A stretch of DNA of 64,000 bases from Spartobacteria bacterium (GCA_003134765.1 PLCM01000029.1:154891-218890), one strand, 5' to 3'; shown: positions 16,597-26,037, counted from the stretch's first letter. Translations and numbers: made by a program. The notes: a model not told the origin generated them from the letters alone.

Positions 16597-18978
16597 TCAC
16601 AAACTTCGCACCGGTTCGGCGTCGCTCTCCACGGCCCGGCGGATCGCATGGAACCAGTCGTCGTAAAGTGTTTCGATTGGCCAGGATAGCTCCGTCTCCG
16701 GCATCCTGATCGAGAGCGTCCGTGCCGCGACCTGGCCGAGCTTTTGGTGCGGAATATTTTTCGAAACGAGCATCGCAAAAATGTTTTCCGCGTCCTCCGG
16801 CGCGCACGAAATCACGATCCGCGATTGCGACTCGTTAAAGAGGAAGACTTCTGTAGTGGCGGGCGTGCCGCCCCCTGGAGTCGGGTTGCGGCCGGCACGG
16901 CCGCCACTACAGAGATCGATTTCCGCCCCAAGCAACCCGCTCGGATTGAAACAGGATTCCGCCAGCGTGACGGCCAGTCCTCCCTCGGAACAATCATGCG
17001 CGCTCCGCACCAGCCCAGCGCGAATCAAATCACGGACAGAATTCTGGACGGCTAACTCTCGCTCGACATCCAGTCGGGGAGGCAGCCCCTCCTTGCGTCC
17101 GAAACAGACCTTCAGGAAACGGCTTGCCCCCAATTCGTGGCCGATTTCACCCACGAGAATGATCACGTCGCCGGCCGCCTTAAAAAATTGTGTGGTGATG
17201 TGCGCTTCTTTCTCAATCAAGCCGACCATCGCGACCGTCGGCGTCGGATCGACTACGCCAGCTGGGCTCTCATTATATAGAGAGACATTTCCGCCGACGA
17301 CCGGAGTGCCGAACGAGCGGCAGGTCTCAGCGATTCCCTCGACCGCCTCGCGCAATTGCCAGAAATTTTCCGGCTTGTACGGATTGCCGAAGTTCAGATT
17401 GTCGGTGACCGCGAGGGGTGTGGCGCCCGAGCAGGTGAGATTGCGGGCTGCTTCGGCCACGGCGATGCGCCCGCCTTCGCGCGGATCGAGCCGGCAATAG
17501 AGCGAATTGCAATCGGTGGTGGCCGCCAGGATCTTGTCGGCTTCCCGAACCCGGAAGACGGCGGCGTCCGACCCCGGCCGGACGACGGTGCCGGTGCGCA
17601 CCATATGGTCGTATTGCCGGTAGACCCAATTCTTGGAAGCGATTGTCGGATCGCGCAGAAGGAGGCGAAGGGAATCGACTGCGGATTCCGCGGATGACTC
17701 GGATAAATCTTTTTCCCAGGCTTCATCCGTGTGATCCGAGAAATCCGCGGTTGGCTTCCTCGCTTCGCGCGAATAGAGCGGCGCTTCGTCCGCCAGGGGC
17801 TTCGCCGGAATTTCGGCTGCGAGCGATCCATTGTTTCGCACGCGCATCATGCCGTCATCTGTCACTCGCCCGATCTCAGCGCAGGGCACATCCCATTTCT
17901 CGAAAATCTCGCGCACAACATTTTCGTGGCCCCGTTTCGCTATAATCAGCATTCGTTCCTGCGACTCGCTCAGCAAAATTTCATACGGTGTCATCCCCGG
18001 CTCGCGCTTAGGCACTTTCGCCAGATCGATCTCCACGCCAGTGCCGCCGCGGCTCGCGGTCTCGCAGGTGGAGCAGGTCAGGCCCGCTGCGCCCATGTCC
18101 TGAATTCCGGCGACGGCATCGGTCGCGAGCAGTTCCAGGCATGCTTCGAGGAGAAGTTTCTCTTTGAACGGATCGCCGACCTGGACGGCCGGCCGGTCCT
18201 GTCGCGATTCCTCGGTCAGCTCCCGCGACGCGAACGCGGCGCCCGCGAGACCATCACGCCCCGTTTCCGCGCCGACATAGAAAACCGGATTGCCCACGCC
18301 GCTGGCCGCGCCGCGCGCGAGTTGTTCGTGCCGCAATACGCCAAGGCAAAAAACGTTAACCAGCGGATTCCCCTCGAAGCTTTCGTCGAAATAAATTTCG
18401 CCGCCAATGGTCGGAACGCCGATGCAATTCCCGTAATGCGCGATCCCGGCGACAACCCCGGTAAAGAGGCGGCGATTGGCGGCGATTGCCTTTTGGTAGG
18501 GCGAGACTCCGTCGAGCCGCGGACCGTCTTTCGGCTCGATAGAGTCTCGCCCTACCAAATCTGTAATCGGCCCGAAGCGCAACGAGTTCAGCAAGAACTC
18601 CGGCCGTGCGCCCATCGTGAAGATATCGCGAATGATTCCGCCGACGCCGGTGGCAGCGCCCTGAAAGGGTTCGATCGCGCTCGGGTGATTATGGCTCTCG
18701 ATCTTGAACGCGACCGCCCAGCCGTCCCCGATGTCGATCACGCCCGCATTTTCTTCGCCGGCTTTGACCAAAATGTTCGGACCGGTTGTCGGAAATTTCT
18801 TCAGTTCGCGCCGCGAATTCTTGTACGAGCAATGCTCGCTCCACATCACCGAGAAGATTCCCAGCTCGGTGAAATTCGGCTCGCGTCCGAGAATTTTTTT
18901 GATGCGCTCGAATTCATCGGGCTGGAGGCCGTGTTGGGCCACAAGCTCGGCTGTGACGATTGATTCGGCCGCGGGCAT
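16597..18978 (-). CDS. purL: Phosphoribosylformylglycinamidine synthase II, with two repeat insertions
   Basis: PurL converts FGAR to FGAM with glutamine-derived ammonia and ATP. At 793 residues it is longer than a usual small PurL (about 740). Family motifs include [64 protein letters not shown] and [18 protein letters not shown]. Two stretches are foreign. Residues about 141-162 ([12 protein letters not shown] and onward) translate a 66-base palindromic element. Residues about 689-708 ([20 protein letters not shown]) translate a second, unrelated palindrome. Both keep the frame. It heads the purL-purF-purM group; purS and purQ are not adjacent. Confidence 0.96.
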   Translation of the reverse strand: MPAAESIVTAELVAQHGLQPDEFERIKKILGREPNFTELGIFSVMWSEHCSYKNSRRELKKFPTTGPNILVKAGEENAGVIDIGDGWAVAFKIESHNHPSAIEPFQGAATGVGGIIRDIFTMGARPEFLLNSLRFGPITDLVGRDSIEPKDGPRLDGVSPYQKAIAANRRLFTGVVAGIAHYGNCIGVPTIGGEIYFDESFEGNPLVNVFCLGVLRHEQLARGAASGVGNPVFYVGAETGRDGLAGAAFASRELTEESRQDRPAVQVGDPFKEKLLLEACLELLATDAVAGIQDMGAAGLTCSTCETASRGGTGVEIDLAKVPKREPGMTPYEILLSESQERMLIIAKRGHENVVREIFEKWDVPCAEIGRVTDDGMMRVRNNGSLAAEIPAKPLADEAPLYSREARKPTADFSDHTDEAWEKDLSESSAESAVDSLRLLLRDPTIASKNWVYRQYDHMVRTGTVVRPGSDAAVFRVREADKILAATTDCNSLYCRLDPREGGRIAVAEAARNLTCSGATPLAVTDNLNFGNPYKPENFWQLREAVEGIAETCRSFGTPVVGGNVSLYNESPAGVVDPTPTVAMVGLIEKEAHITTQFFKAAGDVIILVGEIGHELGASRFLKVCFGRKEGLPPRLDVERELAVQNSVRDLIRAGLVRSAHDCSEGGLAVTLAESCFNPSGLLGAEIDLCSGGRAGRNPTPGGGTPATTEVFLFNESQSRIVISCAPEDAENIFAMLVSKNIPHQKLGQVAARTLSIRMPETELSWPIETLYDDWFHAIRRAVESDAEPVRSL
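16851..16912. repeat. Palindrome inside purL (CTGTAGTGGCGGGCG family)
   Basis: Arms 16851-16870 and 16893-16912 are inverted copies of 20 bases with a single-base mismatch, and the loop is GC-rich. The reading frame of purL passes straight through it. The arm resembles part of a stretch in kmo (near 4990). Confidence 0.88.
18493..18558. repeat. GGTAGGGCGAGACTC palindrome inside purL
   Basis: 27-base arms (18493-18519 and 18532-18558) around a 12-base loop give 66 bases, exactly 22 codons. Same family as the intergenic copies at 3597-3670 and 9898-9976. Confidence 0.93.
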
Positions 18979-19063
18979 TATGATCGGACGTTAGCCGACA
19001 GATTGGATTGCACAATTCCGAGCCCCGCAGATCGCCGCGGCGTTTGGGTCGGGCAGCTAATTT

Positions 19064-20212
19064 TCAGCGGCGTCGCATGACCACGAGGTCCTGGTATCCA
19101 GCGAACGCGGCGTCAATCACATCGACGATTTCGAAATACCGATTCCATCGCTCGTAGACGTACCGACGACTGTGGAAAATATTTTTGTAATATCCGCTAT
19201 TCTTCATCTCGGGCAGAACGTCATCCAGATCGGGAGACCTCCCGTAAACGTGCAATCCTTTTTTCTCCAGGAGGAGGAATCGTTCAAAATCGCCATCCGC
19301 CCGAAGGAATGCGATCTCGCCTTGGATCGACATCAAGACCGCTCCTCCCGGTTTGGTGATGCGCTGGATTTCCATCAGCCACCGGTCCTGATCGGCTTCG
19401 GAAAGATGACTGAATACCGAAAGCCCGTAGACCAAGTCGAAACTCCCGTCATTGAACCGGGTCGGCGGATCGAGGCCGATGCGATCGAACTCAGCCTGTG
19501 TGATATTTTTTTTGCACCACTCGATATTGTCCGGATCGATATCGATGCCGGTCAATTTTCGCGGCGCAAATTCCGCGACGAAGCGCGCCACCCGCGCACA
19601 ACCGCAACCCCAGTCCATAATCGACTCGTAATCCGCATAATCCCGGCCGAAATATTCAAGTAACGCGCGGCGCATTGCCAGGCAATCAGAAACTCCCAGC
19701 CGCTCGAACATGTCGGGGTCGGCTGTGCCAGCCACGCGAAGGCGGCGTCCAGTGTCCGGTTGTGGTCCGGGCTTCAATCGCAAATACCAGTCCTGATAAG
19801 GCGACAGCTCGCGACCTGAACCCGGCCGAAACTCGACCCGAAGATTTTGCGTATCGCCAATTTGCTCCATCGGGACCGCGCAGCGAAACGCATATCGGGA
19901 GGAGTTGCCACTCAGGCCATAGCGTTTCACGACGGTGTCGACCGCTGGGTCTACCGGGTGTCCTACCACAGTGCATTCAATTCCATTTACAAAAAACCGG
20001 AGCCGCATCGGCAAGTCTTGCGGCGGAATTGCCCAGCCATCGAAAATAAGTTCGCCGTTTTCCTCCCGCACAAGCCACAAAATCCAAAGCCCGCGCGAGA
20101 GCAACGCGCGACGCGCGATCTGATAGGTTTTCTCGAGCTTCGTGGGACAATCTTCCCTGCCAGGTTTCGCCTCGAGATCGGGCGTAAGGGTCGGATCGAA
20201 GTTATCGGGCAT
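19064..20212 (-). CDS. Class I SAM-dependent methyltransferase with N-terminal extra domain
   Basis: A 382-residue protein. The C-terminal half is a Rossmann methyltransferase: motif I is MDWGCGCARVARFVAEF, motif II LTGIDIDPDNIEWC, then FDLVYGLSVFSHLSEADQD and GGAVLMSIQGE. The first 150 residues are a beta-rich region (LIFDGWAIPPQDLPMRLRFF, NLRVEFRPGSGREL) that resembles the accessory domain of methyltransferases acting on glycans or lipids, but I cannot name it. The target is unknown. It lies alone between purL and a plus-strand gene. Confidence 0.82.
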   Translation of the reverse strand: MPDNFDPTLTPDLEAKPGREDCPTKLEKTYQIARRALLSRGLWILWLVREENGELIFDGWAIPPQDLPMRLRFFVNGIECTVVGHPVDPAVDTVVKRYGLSGNSSRYAFRCAVPMEQIGDTQNLRVEFRPGSGRELSPYQDWYLRLKPGPQPDTGRRLRVAGTADPDMFERLGVSDCLAMRRALLEYFGRDYADYESIMDWGCGCARVARFVAEFAPRKLTGIDIDPDNIEWCKKNITQAEFDRIGLDPPTRFNDGSFDLVYGLSVFSHLSEADQDRWLMEIQRITKPGGAVLMSIQGEIAFLRADGDFERFLLLEKKGLHVYGRSPDLDDVLPEMKNSGYYKNIFHSRRYVYERWNRYFEIVDVIDAAFAGYQDLVVMRRR

Positions 20213-20416
20213 TTGTCGCGGACATTAGCTGATGCGGGGAGCCCCTCAACTCGCGAAAGATTTTCCGCATCTTCGCGAGATAGGAAATTTTGTTGAATAC
20301 CGCTCCCCTGGAGCTGTCTAACCTTGACCGGCACCGCCCTTTTTTCGGGCCGTCCGGTTGGCGGTTTAGAGAGGAATCTAAACCTAATCGAAACCACAAC
20401 ACTGGAGGTAAATACC

Positions 20417-20782
20417 ATGAAAAAGAGCATGCTTATTCTCGCTTGCGCGGCGATCGCGCCTTTTGCTTTCGCGCAAACAAGCACAACCACCACGGAGTCG
20501 ACGACGACCAAGAATCCGGTCGCGAGTGAGACTGAAACCACAACCACCACGACCTCGACGGATGGCACGGTGACGACATTCGAACCGGGCAAGACCATCG
20601 TTGTCCGCCGCGTTGGCGTGACGGATCCGATCAGCTATGTGCTGGGCAAGACCGTCCATTACGTGAACAAGGCCGGCCGGGAAATCGAGGCATCGATGAT
20701 CAAGCCGGGCGCACGGGTTCACGTCTATTATGACGGCACCGGTGAGACCCGCGTGGTCAATCGCGTCGTGGTCGACGAATAA
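20417..20782 (+). CDS. Small exported threonine-rich protein
   Basis: A 121-residue protein with a clear signal peptide (MKKSMLILACAAIAPFAFAQ), then about 30 residues rich in Thr and Ser, then a compact beta-rich C-terminal part (GKTIVVRRVGVTDPISYVLG and MIKPGARVHVYYDGTG). I do not recognise a named family. The start is fixed by a strong GGAGGT at 20404-20409, eight bases before the ATG at 20417; frames further upstream are ignored. A terminator follows directly, so it is a single-gene unit. Confidence 0.82.
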   Translation: MKKSMLILACAAIAPFAFAQTSTTTTESTTTKNPVASETETTTTTTSTDGTVTTFEPGKTIVVRRVGVTDPISYVLGKTVHYVNKAGREIEASMIKPGARVHVYYDGTGETRVVNRVVVDE

Positions 20783-20808
20783 ACGTTCGCAACAACCCTA
20801 AACGAAAG

Positions 20809-20839
20809 GCCGCAGATTCCGTGTGAATCTGCGGCTTTT
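20809..20839 (+). terminator. Rho-independent terminator
   Basis: A perfect 11-bp stem (GCCGCAGATTC/GAATCTGCGGC) with loop CGTGT, then TTTT, 26 bases after the stop of the threonine-rich protein. Confidence 0.88.
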
Positions 20840-20941
20840 CATTTTCAGCCGGATCCGCGAAAACACCGGGATGGACATCAGCAGGATCGCGCCCGACGCG
20901 GGAAGCCGTAGAGTTGCGTTCCTGGCCCAAATCGGAGACCA

Positions 20942-22366
20942 TTGGACGTGGCTTTTGACCTGAAGGAAATCATCGCGGCGCGGCTGGGAGAAAATTACCA
21001 GCTCCACGAACGCCACCTCAACCGGACGCTCGTTGCCGCGCAACGCGTGATCGGTTTCGACAAAGTCTATGCGCGAGCGGAAGGGGCGTATCTCTATGAC
21101 ATGGACAACGCCGCCTACCTCGATTTCCTGAGCGGCTACAGCGTTTTTAACATCGGCCGCAATCATCCGGCGGTGAAAAAGGCCATCCGCGATGTGCTCG
21201 AACTCGATCTGCCGAACATGGTGCAGATGGATTGCTCGCTCTTGAGCGGGCTCCTGGCCGAAGCGATCACGAAGCGCACGCCGCCACATCTCGACGCGGT
21301 CTTTTTTTGCAACTCCGGCACGGAAGCGATGGAGGGCGCGCTGAAATTTGCGCGGGCGGCGACGCAACGAACGCGAGTGATTTCGCTCGAAAGCGCTTTT
21401 CACGGGCTCAGCCTCGGTTCGCTCTCCTTAATGGGATGCGAAAGTTTCACGGAAGGTTTCGGACCGCTCATGGAGGGCTTCGAAACACGGGTGGCGATCG
21501 ACGATATCGAAGGCCTCGAGCGCGAACTGGCAAAGCGCAACGTGGCCGCGTTTGTGATCGAACCTGTCCAGGGCAAGGGCTGCAAGTCTCCCAAAACCGA
21601 TTTTTTCCAACGCGCCCAGGAGCTTTGCCGGAAACATGGGACGCTCTTGCTCTGTGATGAGATCCAGACCGGTCTCGGACGGACCGGAAGAATGTTCGGA
21701 TTCGAGCATTGGAATCTTGAGCCCGACATCATCACCCTGGCGAAGAGCCTGAGCGGCGGTTACGTGCCATGCGGCGCGATTGTGACCCGGCGCGAGATTT
21801 ATCAAAAAACTTTCAGCCGGATGGACCGGTGTGTTGTTCATTCGACAACCTTCGGCCGGAACAATCTCGCCATGGCGTGCGGTCTCGCGTCCCTCGACGT
21901 GATCGATGAGGAAAAGCTCGTCGAAAACTCCGCGCGAATGGGGACGTTACTGATGGAGCGGATCGACGCGTTGCGCGCGAAACATTCCTTTATCAAGGAA
22001 GTACGCGGGAAGGGCCTTATCATCGCGATCGAGTTCCACGAGCCGACCGAGTTCAAATTAAAGATGGCGTGGAAACTTCTCCACAAGGTCGACAAGGTCC
22101 TCTTCGCCCAAATGGTCGTGACCCAGATGCTGAGCAAACATCGCATCCTCACCCAGGTAGCCGGCCACGCCATGGACGTGGTGAAAATTCTTCCGCCCCT
22201 GATCATCGGCGAAAAGGAAATCGACCTCTTCGTGGCCGCGCTCGATGATGTCCTGACCGACTGCCGGAAATTCCCAGGCCCCATGTGGGAAATCGGCCAG
22301 AACTTCGTCCGGCACGCACTCGGCTCGAAGAGGCCTGCGGCCGCACGCGATCCGATTTCAGCGTAG
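20942..22366 (+). CDS. Class III PLP-dependent aminotransferase
   Basis: A 474-residue fold-type I aminotransferase. Landmarks are LDFLSGYSVFNIGRNHPAV, FFCNSGTEAMEGALKFARAA, the LLCDEIQTGLGRTG aspartate motif and TLAKSLSGGYVPCG, with Lys268 as the PLP lysine. The pattern fits the putrescine/acetylornithine/HpnO-like group; the amine donor is not determinable. No ATG is available at the N-terminus. GGAG at 20934-20937 points to TTG at 20942 or GTG at 20948. The C-terminus extends past the normal domain by about 20 residues. It is not in an operon with transaldolase, being separated by 245 bases and a gene remnant. Confidence 0.9.
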   Translation: MDVAFDLKEIIAARLGENYQLHERHLNRTLVAAQRVIGFDKVYARAEGAYLYDMDNAAYLDFLSGYSVFNIGRNHPAVKKAIRDVLELDLPNMVQMDCSLLSGLLAEAITKRTPPHLDAVFFCNSGTEAMEGALKFARAATQRTRVISLESAFHGLSLGSLSLMGCESFTEGFGPLMEGFETRVAIDDIEGLERELAKRNVAAFVIEPVQGKGCKSPKTDFFQRAQELCRKHGTLLLCDEIQTGLGRTGRMFGFEHWNLEPDIITLAKSLSGGYVPCGAIVTRREIYQKTFSRMDRCVVHSTTFGRNNLAMACGLASLDVIDEEKLVENSARMGTLLMERIDALRAKHSFIKEVRGKGLIIAIEFHEPTEFKLKMAWKLLHKVDKVLFAQMVVTQMLSKHRILTQVAGHAMDVVKILPPLIIGEKEIDLFVAALDDVLTDCRKFPGPMWEIGQNFVRHALGSKRPAAARDPISA

Positions 22367-22391
22367 AGCTACAACGCCGGGGGGAATAAGC

Positions 22392-22490
22392 GCCGGGAGA
22401 GCCACCGGTATTCTGCTGCCAAACTTTCGCGGCAAGAACGAAGGCACGGATATCGGCCTCGTGGAGGTTTATAACCTTGACGCACAATAG
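22392..22490 (+). pseudogene. Remnant of the C-terminal module of a secreted repeat protein
   Basis: The reading that ends at TAG 22488-22490 gives FRGKNEGTDIGLVEVYNLDA. This closely matches the ends of the two C-terminal modules of the 39203-42595 protein (LAGKNQTTGIGVVEVYDLNQ and LRGVNNGTGIGLIEVYNLQ). Only about 30 codons remain recognisable, with no start, so it is a decayed fragment between the aminotransferase and transaldolase genes. Confidence 0.7.
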
Positions 22491-22611
22491 ACGGCGCCGC
22501 ATTCCGTCCTGAGCGCGCGGTTGAGTTTAGTATTGTCGAGCTTTCGGCCCCGGCCTACGCTGGAATAGGACTGCAGCCATTTTGGATCGGTCCATTCGAG
22601 GAACCAACGCC

Positions 22612-23607
22612 ATGACTACCGCCACCGCAGACCAGGAAAAAACGGGTACGAAACTCAGCCAGCTCGAGCAACTCAGGAAGTTTACCGTCGTCGTTGCCGA
22701 CACCGGTGATTTCCAGAGCATCAAGGAATTCAAGCCGCGGGATGCAACCACGAATCCGAGCCTGATTTATGCGGCGACGCAAAAGGAGCAGTATTTCCAT
22801 CTGCTCGACGAAGTCTTAGCCGAACGAAAGAATTCAGGTCTCTCCGGCGCCGCGCAGGTCGAGGATGTTATCGATCATCTCCTGGTGAAATTCGGCTGCG
22901 AGATCCTTGAGATCGTCCCGGGGCGGGTTTCAACCGAAACGGATGCGCGGCTCTCGTTCGACACCGAAGGTTCGATCAACAAAGGCCGGCAGCTGATCAA
23001 GCTTTACGAGGAGAAGGGGATCGATCGGCAGCGGGTGCTGATCAAGATTGCGTCGACGTATGAAGGGATCAAAGCCGGGGAGGTGCTGGAGAAGGAAGGG
23101 ATCAATTGCAATCTCACCCTGATGTTCTCCCTGCCGCAGGCGGTGTTGTGCGCGGAGGCGGGCATTGAGCTCATCTCGCCCTTCGTCGGCCGGATTTACG
23201 ACTGGTACAAGGCGACGAACAAACGCGAATACACCGGGGCCGAAGATCCCGGCGTGCAGTCGGTCCAGGAAATCTACACCTATTACAAGAAGTTCGGGCA
23301 CAAGACCGAAGTCATGGGCGCGAGTTTCCGCAACGTTGGGCAAATTCTCGAACTTGCGGGCTGCGATCTTTTGACCATCAGTCCCGATCTCCTCGAGAAA
23401 CTGAGCGAATCCGATGGCGCCGTGGAGCGAAAGCTCGATCCGGAAAAGGCGAAGAACACCAATGTCGAACGGCTCGAAATGGATGAGAAGAAGTTCCGGT
23501 ATCTGTTCAACGACAATGCGATGGCGACTGAGAAAACGTCGGAAGGCATTCGGAAATTTGCCGCGGACATCGTGAAGCTGGAGAAATTCGTCGCGGGAAA
23601 ATTGTAG
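22612..23607 (+). CDS. tal: Transaldolase
   Basis: A 331-residue enzyme of the non-oxidative pentose phosphate pathway that moves a dihydroxyacetone unit from sedoheptulose 7-phosphate to glyceraldehyde 3-phosphate. Signatures are DATTNPSLI near residue 45, [13 protein letters not shown], and [12 protein letters not shown] with Lys145 as the Schiff-base lysine; [20 protein letters not shown] follows. Length and motifs fit the TalA/TalB-like class. GAGGA about eight bases before ATG 22612 makes that the start; an upstream in-frame ATG at 22582 gives a non-family extension. Confidence 0.96.
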   Translation: MTTATADQEKTGTKLSQLEQLRKFTVVVADTGDFQSIKEFKPRDATTNPSLIYAATQKEQYFHLLDEVLAERKNSGLSGAAQVEDVIDHLLVKFGCEILEIVPGRVSTETDARLSFDTEGSINKGRQLIKLYEEKGIDRQRVLIKIASTYEGIKAGEVLEKEGINCNLTLMFSLPQAVLCAEAGIELISPFVGRIYDWYKATNKREYTGAEDPGVQSVQEIYTYYKKFGHKTEVMGASFRNVGQILELAGCDLLTISPDLLEKLSESDGAVERKLDPEKAKNTNVERLEMDEKKFRYLFNDNAMATEKTSEGIRKFAADIVKLEKFVAGKL

Positions 23608-23692
23608 TCATCCGAAGCGAAGCGGAGTCGAGGGACCGCGTGACGACCTGTTCGACTTGACACGGGATCCCTCGACTGCGCTCGGGATGACG
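23607..23692. repeat. Palindromic element, TCATCC...TCGAGGGA family
   Basis: An imperfect inverted pair (GTCATCCGAAGCGAAGCGGA at one end, CTCGGGATGACGG at the other) begins within the tal stop codon and ends ten bases before trmL. Relatives are at 14870-14965 and 39031-39191. Confidence 0.82.
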
Positions 23693-23701
23693 GTGTGATC
23701 C

Positions 23702-24175
23702 ATGTTTAACGTGGTCCTGGTCGAGCCGGAGATTCCGCCGAATACCGGCAACATCGGGCGGTTGTGTCTCGCCACGGGTTCGACCCTCCATCTCGTCAAG
23801 CCTCTCGGATTCTCGATCGATGATCGCACGCTGAAGAGGGCCGGTCTCGATTATTGGAAGGAAGTCGATGTCCGGCTCTGGGATTCATTCGAGGCCTTGC
23901 GGCGGGCGCGCGAAACGACGACGCGATTCTTCTTTCTCACGACGAAATCGCAGCGCGCGTATTATGAGGTCAATTTTCTCGGCGGCGATTTCCTGGTTTT
24001 CGGAAGGGAGACCAAAGGCCTGCCGGAAAGTTTGCTGGCGGCGCATTCCAACAATTTGCTCACGATTCCGATGCGCGGAACGCGCAGTCTCAATCTTTCC
24101 ACTGCGGTTGGGATTGTTTTATTCGAGGCGATGCGCCAGGTGGGGGCGTCTGGCACAGACGCCCTACAATTGTAG
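23702..24175 (+). CDS. trmL: tRNA (cytidine(34)-2'-O)-methyltransferase
   Basis: A 157-residue SPOUT-fold enzyme that methylates the ribose of the wobble base in tRNA-Leu isoacceptors using SAM. Motifs are NVVLVEPEIPPNTGNIGRLC at the start, LHLVKPLGFSIDDRTLKRAG, FLVFGRETKGLPESLL (motif 2) and IPMRGTRSLNLSTAVGIVLF (motif 3 with the knot). The last ten residues (GASGTDALQL) are encoded by a small palindromic element that runs through the stop codon, so the native C-terminus has been replaced or extended. Confidence 0.93.
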   Translation: MFNVVLVEPEIPPNTGNIGRLCLATGSTLHLVKPLGFSIDDRTLKRAGLDYWKEVDVRLWDSFEALRRARETTTRFFFLTTKSQRAYYEVNFLGGDFLVFGRETKGLPESLLAAHSNNLLTIPMRGTRSLNLSTAVGIVLFEAMRQVGASGTDALQL

Positions 24176-24196
24176 GCCGTCTCTGCGAGACGGCGG
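24146..24196. repeat. Palindromic element over the trmL 3' end
   Basis: Nested short hairpins: GCGTCTGGCACAGACGC, then CCTACAATTGTAGG, then CCGTCTCTGCGAGACGG. The trmL stop codon lies in the middle hairpin. Confidence 0.8.
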
Positions 24197-24270
24197 TTGC
24201 ATTCGGCTGTTACCTGACGGGTTGAATAAACGGACCACCGGCCGGTCTAATCTCTTCGAGGGACAATTAT

Positions 24271-25182
24271 ATGAAGACATTCTTACTTTCCATTTTCGCT
24301 TTGGCGGTGGTCGCCGCGCCCGTGCTGGGCGAGGACGACAAGGACCACCCGAAGCAGCCGAAAAACAACCGCAGCCAAAATCCTCCACAGCGCCAGGTGA
24401 GCACCGCGCCGCGGACCTTTACGCCGCGCACGGTGACGCCGCGCGTAAACAACAACTTCTCGGCGAATCAGTTTCAGCAACACAATAGGCCCACGACGAC
24501 CGCGCGGACCTACACGCCGAAGAGCTATACCCCCGACGTCCAGGCGCGTCTGCGCAATTCGCAGAGATTCACTCCGCCGAACCAGGACATGCCCCGCACG
24601 AACAGTTCGACGATGAAATCGAACGCATCGGTGGCCAACAATAATTGGCAGACCAGGACACGTAACCGGTCCAATTGGAATACGACTCAGAATCCCAATA
24701 CGAACGTGCAAGCGAACACAAACGTTCTGAATCGCAATTGGCAAAACCGGACCAATACCAATCGGAACTGGCAGAATAATAATACGGCAGGCGCCTTCAC
24801 CTACGAGCAGGCGCGCAGCCGGTTTAGTCGCCAGCGCCATGATCGGAGCTGGTGGAGAAGCCGCTACGACCGGATCGTGCTCTTCGGCGGTGGATATTAT
24901 TATTGGGACAACAACTATTGGTATCCGGCTTACGGCTACGACCCGTATTACAGCACGTATGCCTATGACGAGCCGATCTACGGGTATAACGATCTGGCCC
25001 CGGGCCAGGTGATCGCCAACGTCCAGACCGCTCTCCAGGAGCAGGGTTATTATGATGATGCGGTCGACGGTCTCATCGGTCCGCGCACCCGGGCCGCGCT
25101 TTCGAATTTCCAGCGCGACCGCGGTCTTCCGATCACGGCGGCCATCGATGGCCCGACTTTGCAGGCGCTCGGACTTTACTAA
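24271..25182 (+). CDS. Secreted Asn/Arg-rich protein with peptidoglycan-binding domain
   Basis: A 303-residue exported protein. The signal peptide is KTFLLSIFALAVVAAPVLG. Residues about 25-165 are low-complexity, rich in Asn, Thr, Arg and Gln (NWQNRTNTNRNWQNNNT). A tyrosine-rich stretch follows (FGGGYYYWDNNYWYPAYGY). The last 65 residues are a PG_binding_1 domain (NVQTALQEQGYYDDAVDGLI and GPRTRAALSNFQRDRGLP). It is likely to attach to the cell wall, the disordered region acting as a stalk or matrix, by inference. No SD sequence is obvious. A terminator follows the stop. Confidence 0.85.
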   Translation: MKTFLLSIFALAVVAAPVLGEDDKDHPKQPKNNRSQNPPQRQVSTAPRTFTPRTVTPRVNNNFSANQFQQHNRPTTTARTYTPKSYTPDVQARLRNSQRFTPPNQDMPRTNSSTMKSNASVANNNWQTRTRNRSNWNTTQNPNTNVQANTNVLNRNWQNRTNTNRNWQNNNTAGAFTYEQARSRFSRQRHDRSWWRSRYDRIVLFGGGYYYWDNNYWYPAYGYDPYYSTYAYDEPIYGYNDLAPGQVIANVQTALQEQGYYDDAVDGLIGPRTRAALSNFQRDRGLPITAAIDGPTLQALGLY

Positions 25183-25201
25183 ACGCCAGTCATAGACAGA
25201 G

Positions 25202-25230
25202 GCCGTCCGGCAGCCGCCGGACGGCTTTTT
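25202..25230 (+). terminator. Rho-independent terminator
   Basis: A perfect 10-bp stem GCCGTCCGGC/GCCGGACGGC with a 4-base loop and a five-T run, 19 bases after the peptidoglycan-binding protein gene. Confidence 0.9.
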
Positions 25231-25280
25231 CTTTCACATCGCATTGCGCGCGGCGACGAATCGGCGAATGCTTTCGCGCC

Positions 25281-25946
25281 ATGACCGAACCGCAGCTCGT
25301 CGCCCGGGATCTCCGGCGCTCCTTTCGAATCGGCCCCCGCCGGATCGAGGTGCTCCGCGGCATTTCCCTGGATGTAGCCCACGGCGAAGCGGTCTTTCTT
25401 TGCGGCGCATCAGGGGCCGGAAAAACTACGCTGCTTTACACGCTGGCGGGACTCGAACGGCCGGAAGCCGGGACGGTGGAATTTGAAGGACGCCGGCTCT
25501 ACACCGGGAGCTCCTCATCGCAGGCGGAAATGCGGAACCGAAAAATGGGTTTTGTTTTTCAGGGATATTTTTTGCTCCCGGAATTGACGGCGCTGGAGAA
25601 CGTCATGCTCCCCGGGATGATTGGCGGAAAACGAAATCGCGTGGCGGGTGAAGCGACCCTGAAAGACGTCGGGCTCTCGGACCGCCTCCATCATCTTCCG
25701 GCCGAGCTTTCGGGCGGAGAACAGCAGCGCGTTGCCATTGCCCGCGCCCTGACCAACGATCCCGATATTATTTTCGCGGATGAACCGACCGGTAACCTGG
25801 ACTCGAGGACCGGCGATTCAATCATCGAACTGTTGCTCGAGCTGGCGCGCAGCCGGAAAAAAACGTTGCTCGTGGTGACCCACGACGCGCGCCTGGCTGC
25901 TCTGGGCGACCGCCAGCTGCGCATCGTCGATGGTGTCCTCGCGTAG
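25281..25946 (+). CDS. LolD/MacB-type ABC transporter ATP-binding protein
   Basis: A 221-residue ATPase. Walker A is [11 protein letters not shown], the Q-loop [20 protein letters not shown] is typical of the LolD/MacB/FtsE group, the signature is [15 protein letters not shown], Walker B is [16 protein letters not shown] and the switch is VVTHDARLA. Such ATPases power lipoprotein release or peptide export together with an FtsX-type permease. No permease is adjacent, so it is an orphan here; the MacB-like permeases at 47.5-50 kb have their own ATPase. Confidence 0.9.
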   Translation: MTEPQLVARDLRRSFRIGPRRIEVLRGISLDVAHGEAVFLCGASGAGKTTLLYTLAGLERPEAGTVEFEGRRLYTGSSSSQAEMRNRKMGFVFQGYFLLPELTALENVMLPGMIGGKRNRVAGEATLKDVGLSDRLHHLPAELSGGEQQRVAIARALTNDPDIIFADEPTGNLDSRTGDSIIELLLELARSRKKTLLVVTHDARLAALGDRQLRIVDGVLA

Positions 25947-25958
25947 TTATGTGTCTCC

Positions 25959-26037
25959 CGGAGGGACGTGCTTCCGCACGTCCATTTTACAGTGTCGGCT
26001 GGCCCAAAGGTCGGACGTGCAGAAGCACGTCCCTCCG
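25959..26037. repeat. Palindromic element, GGGACGTGCTTCCGC family
   Basis: Third copy of the family found at 5934-6015 and 8506-8591. The arms are conserved while the loop differs. Confidence 0.9.

Noticed and set aside
20798..21403. Minus-strand frame containing LRLPASGAILLMSIP, reminiscent of a VPLPA-type sorting tail
   Set aside because: It is opposite the aminotransferase gene and its 5' leader, lacks a signal peptide and the rest of the frame has no protein-like pattern.
22582..22611. Upstream ATG as transaldolase start
   Set aside because: The extra ten residues are not family-like, and GAGGA is placed for the ATG at 22612.
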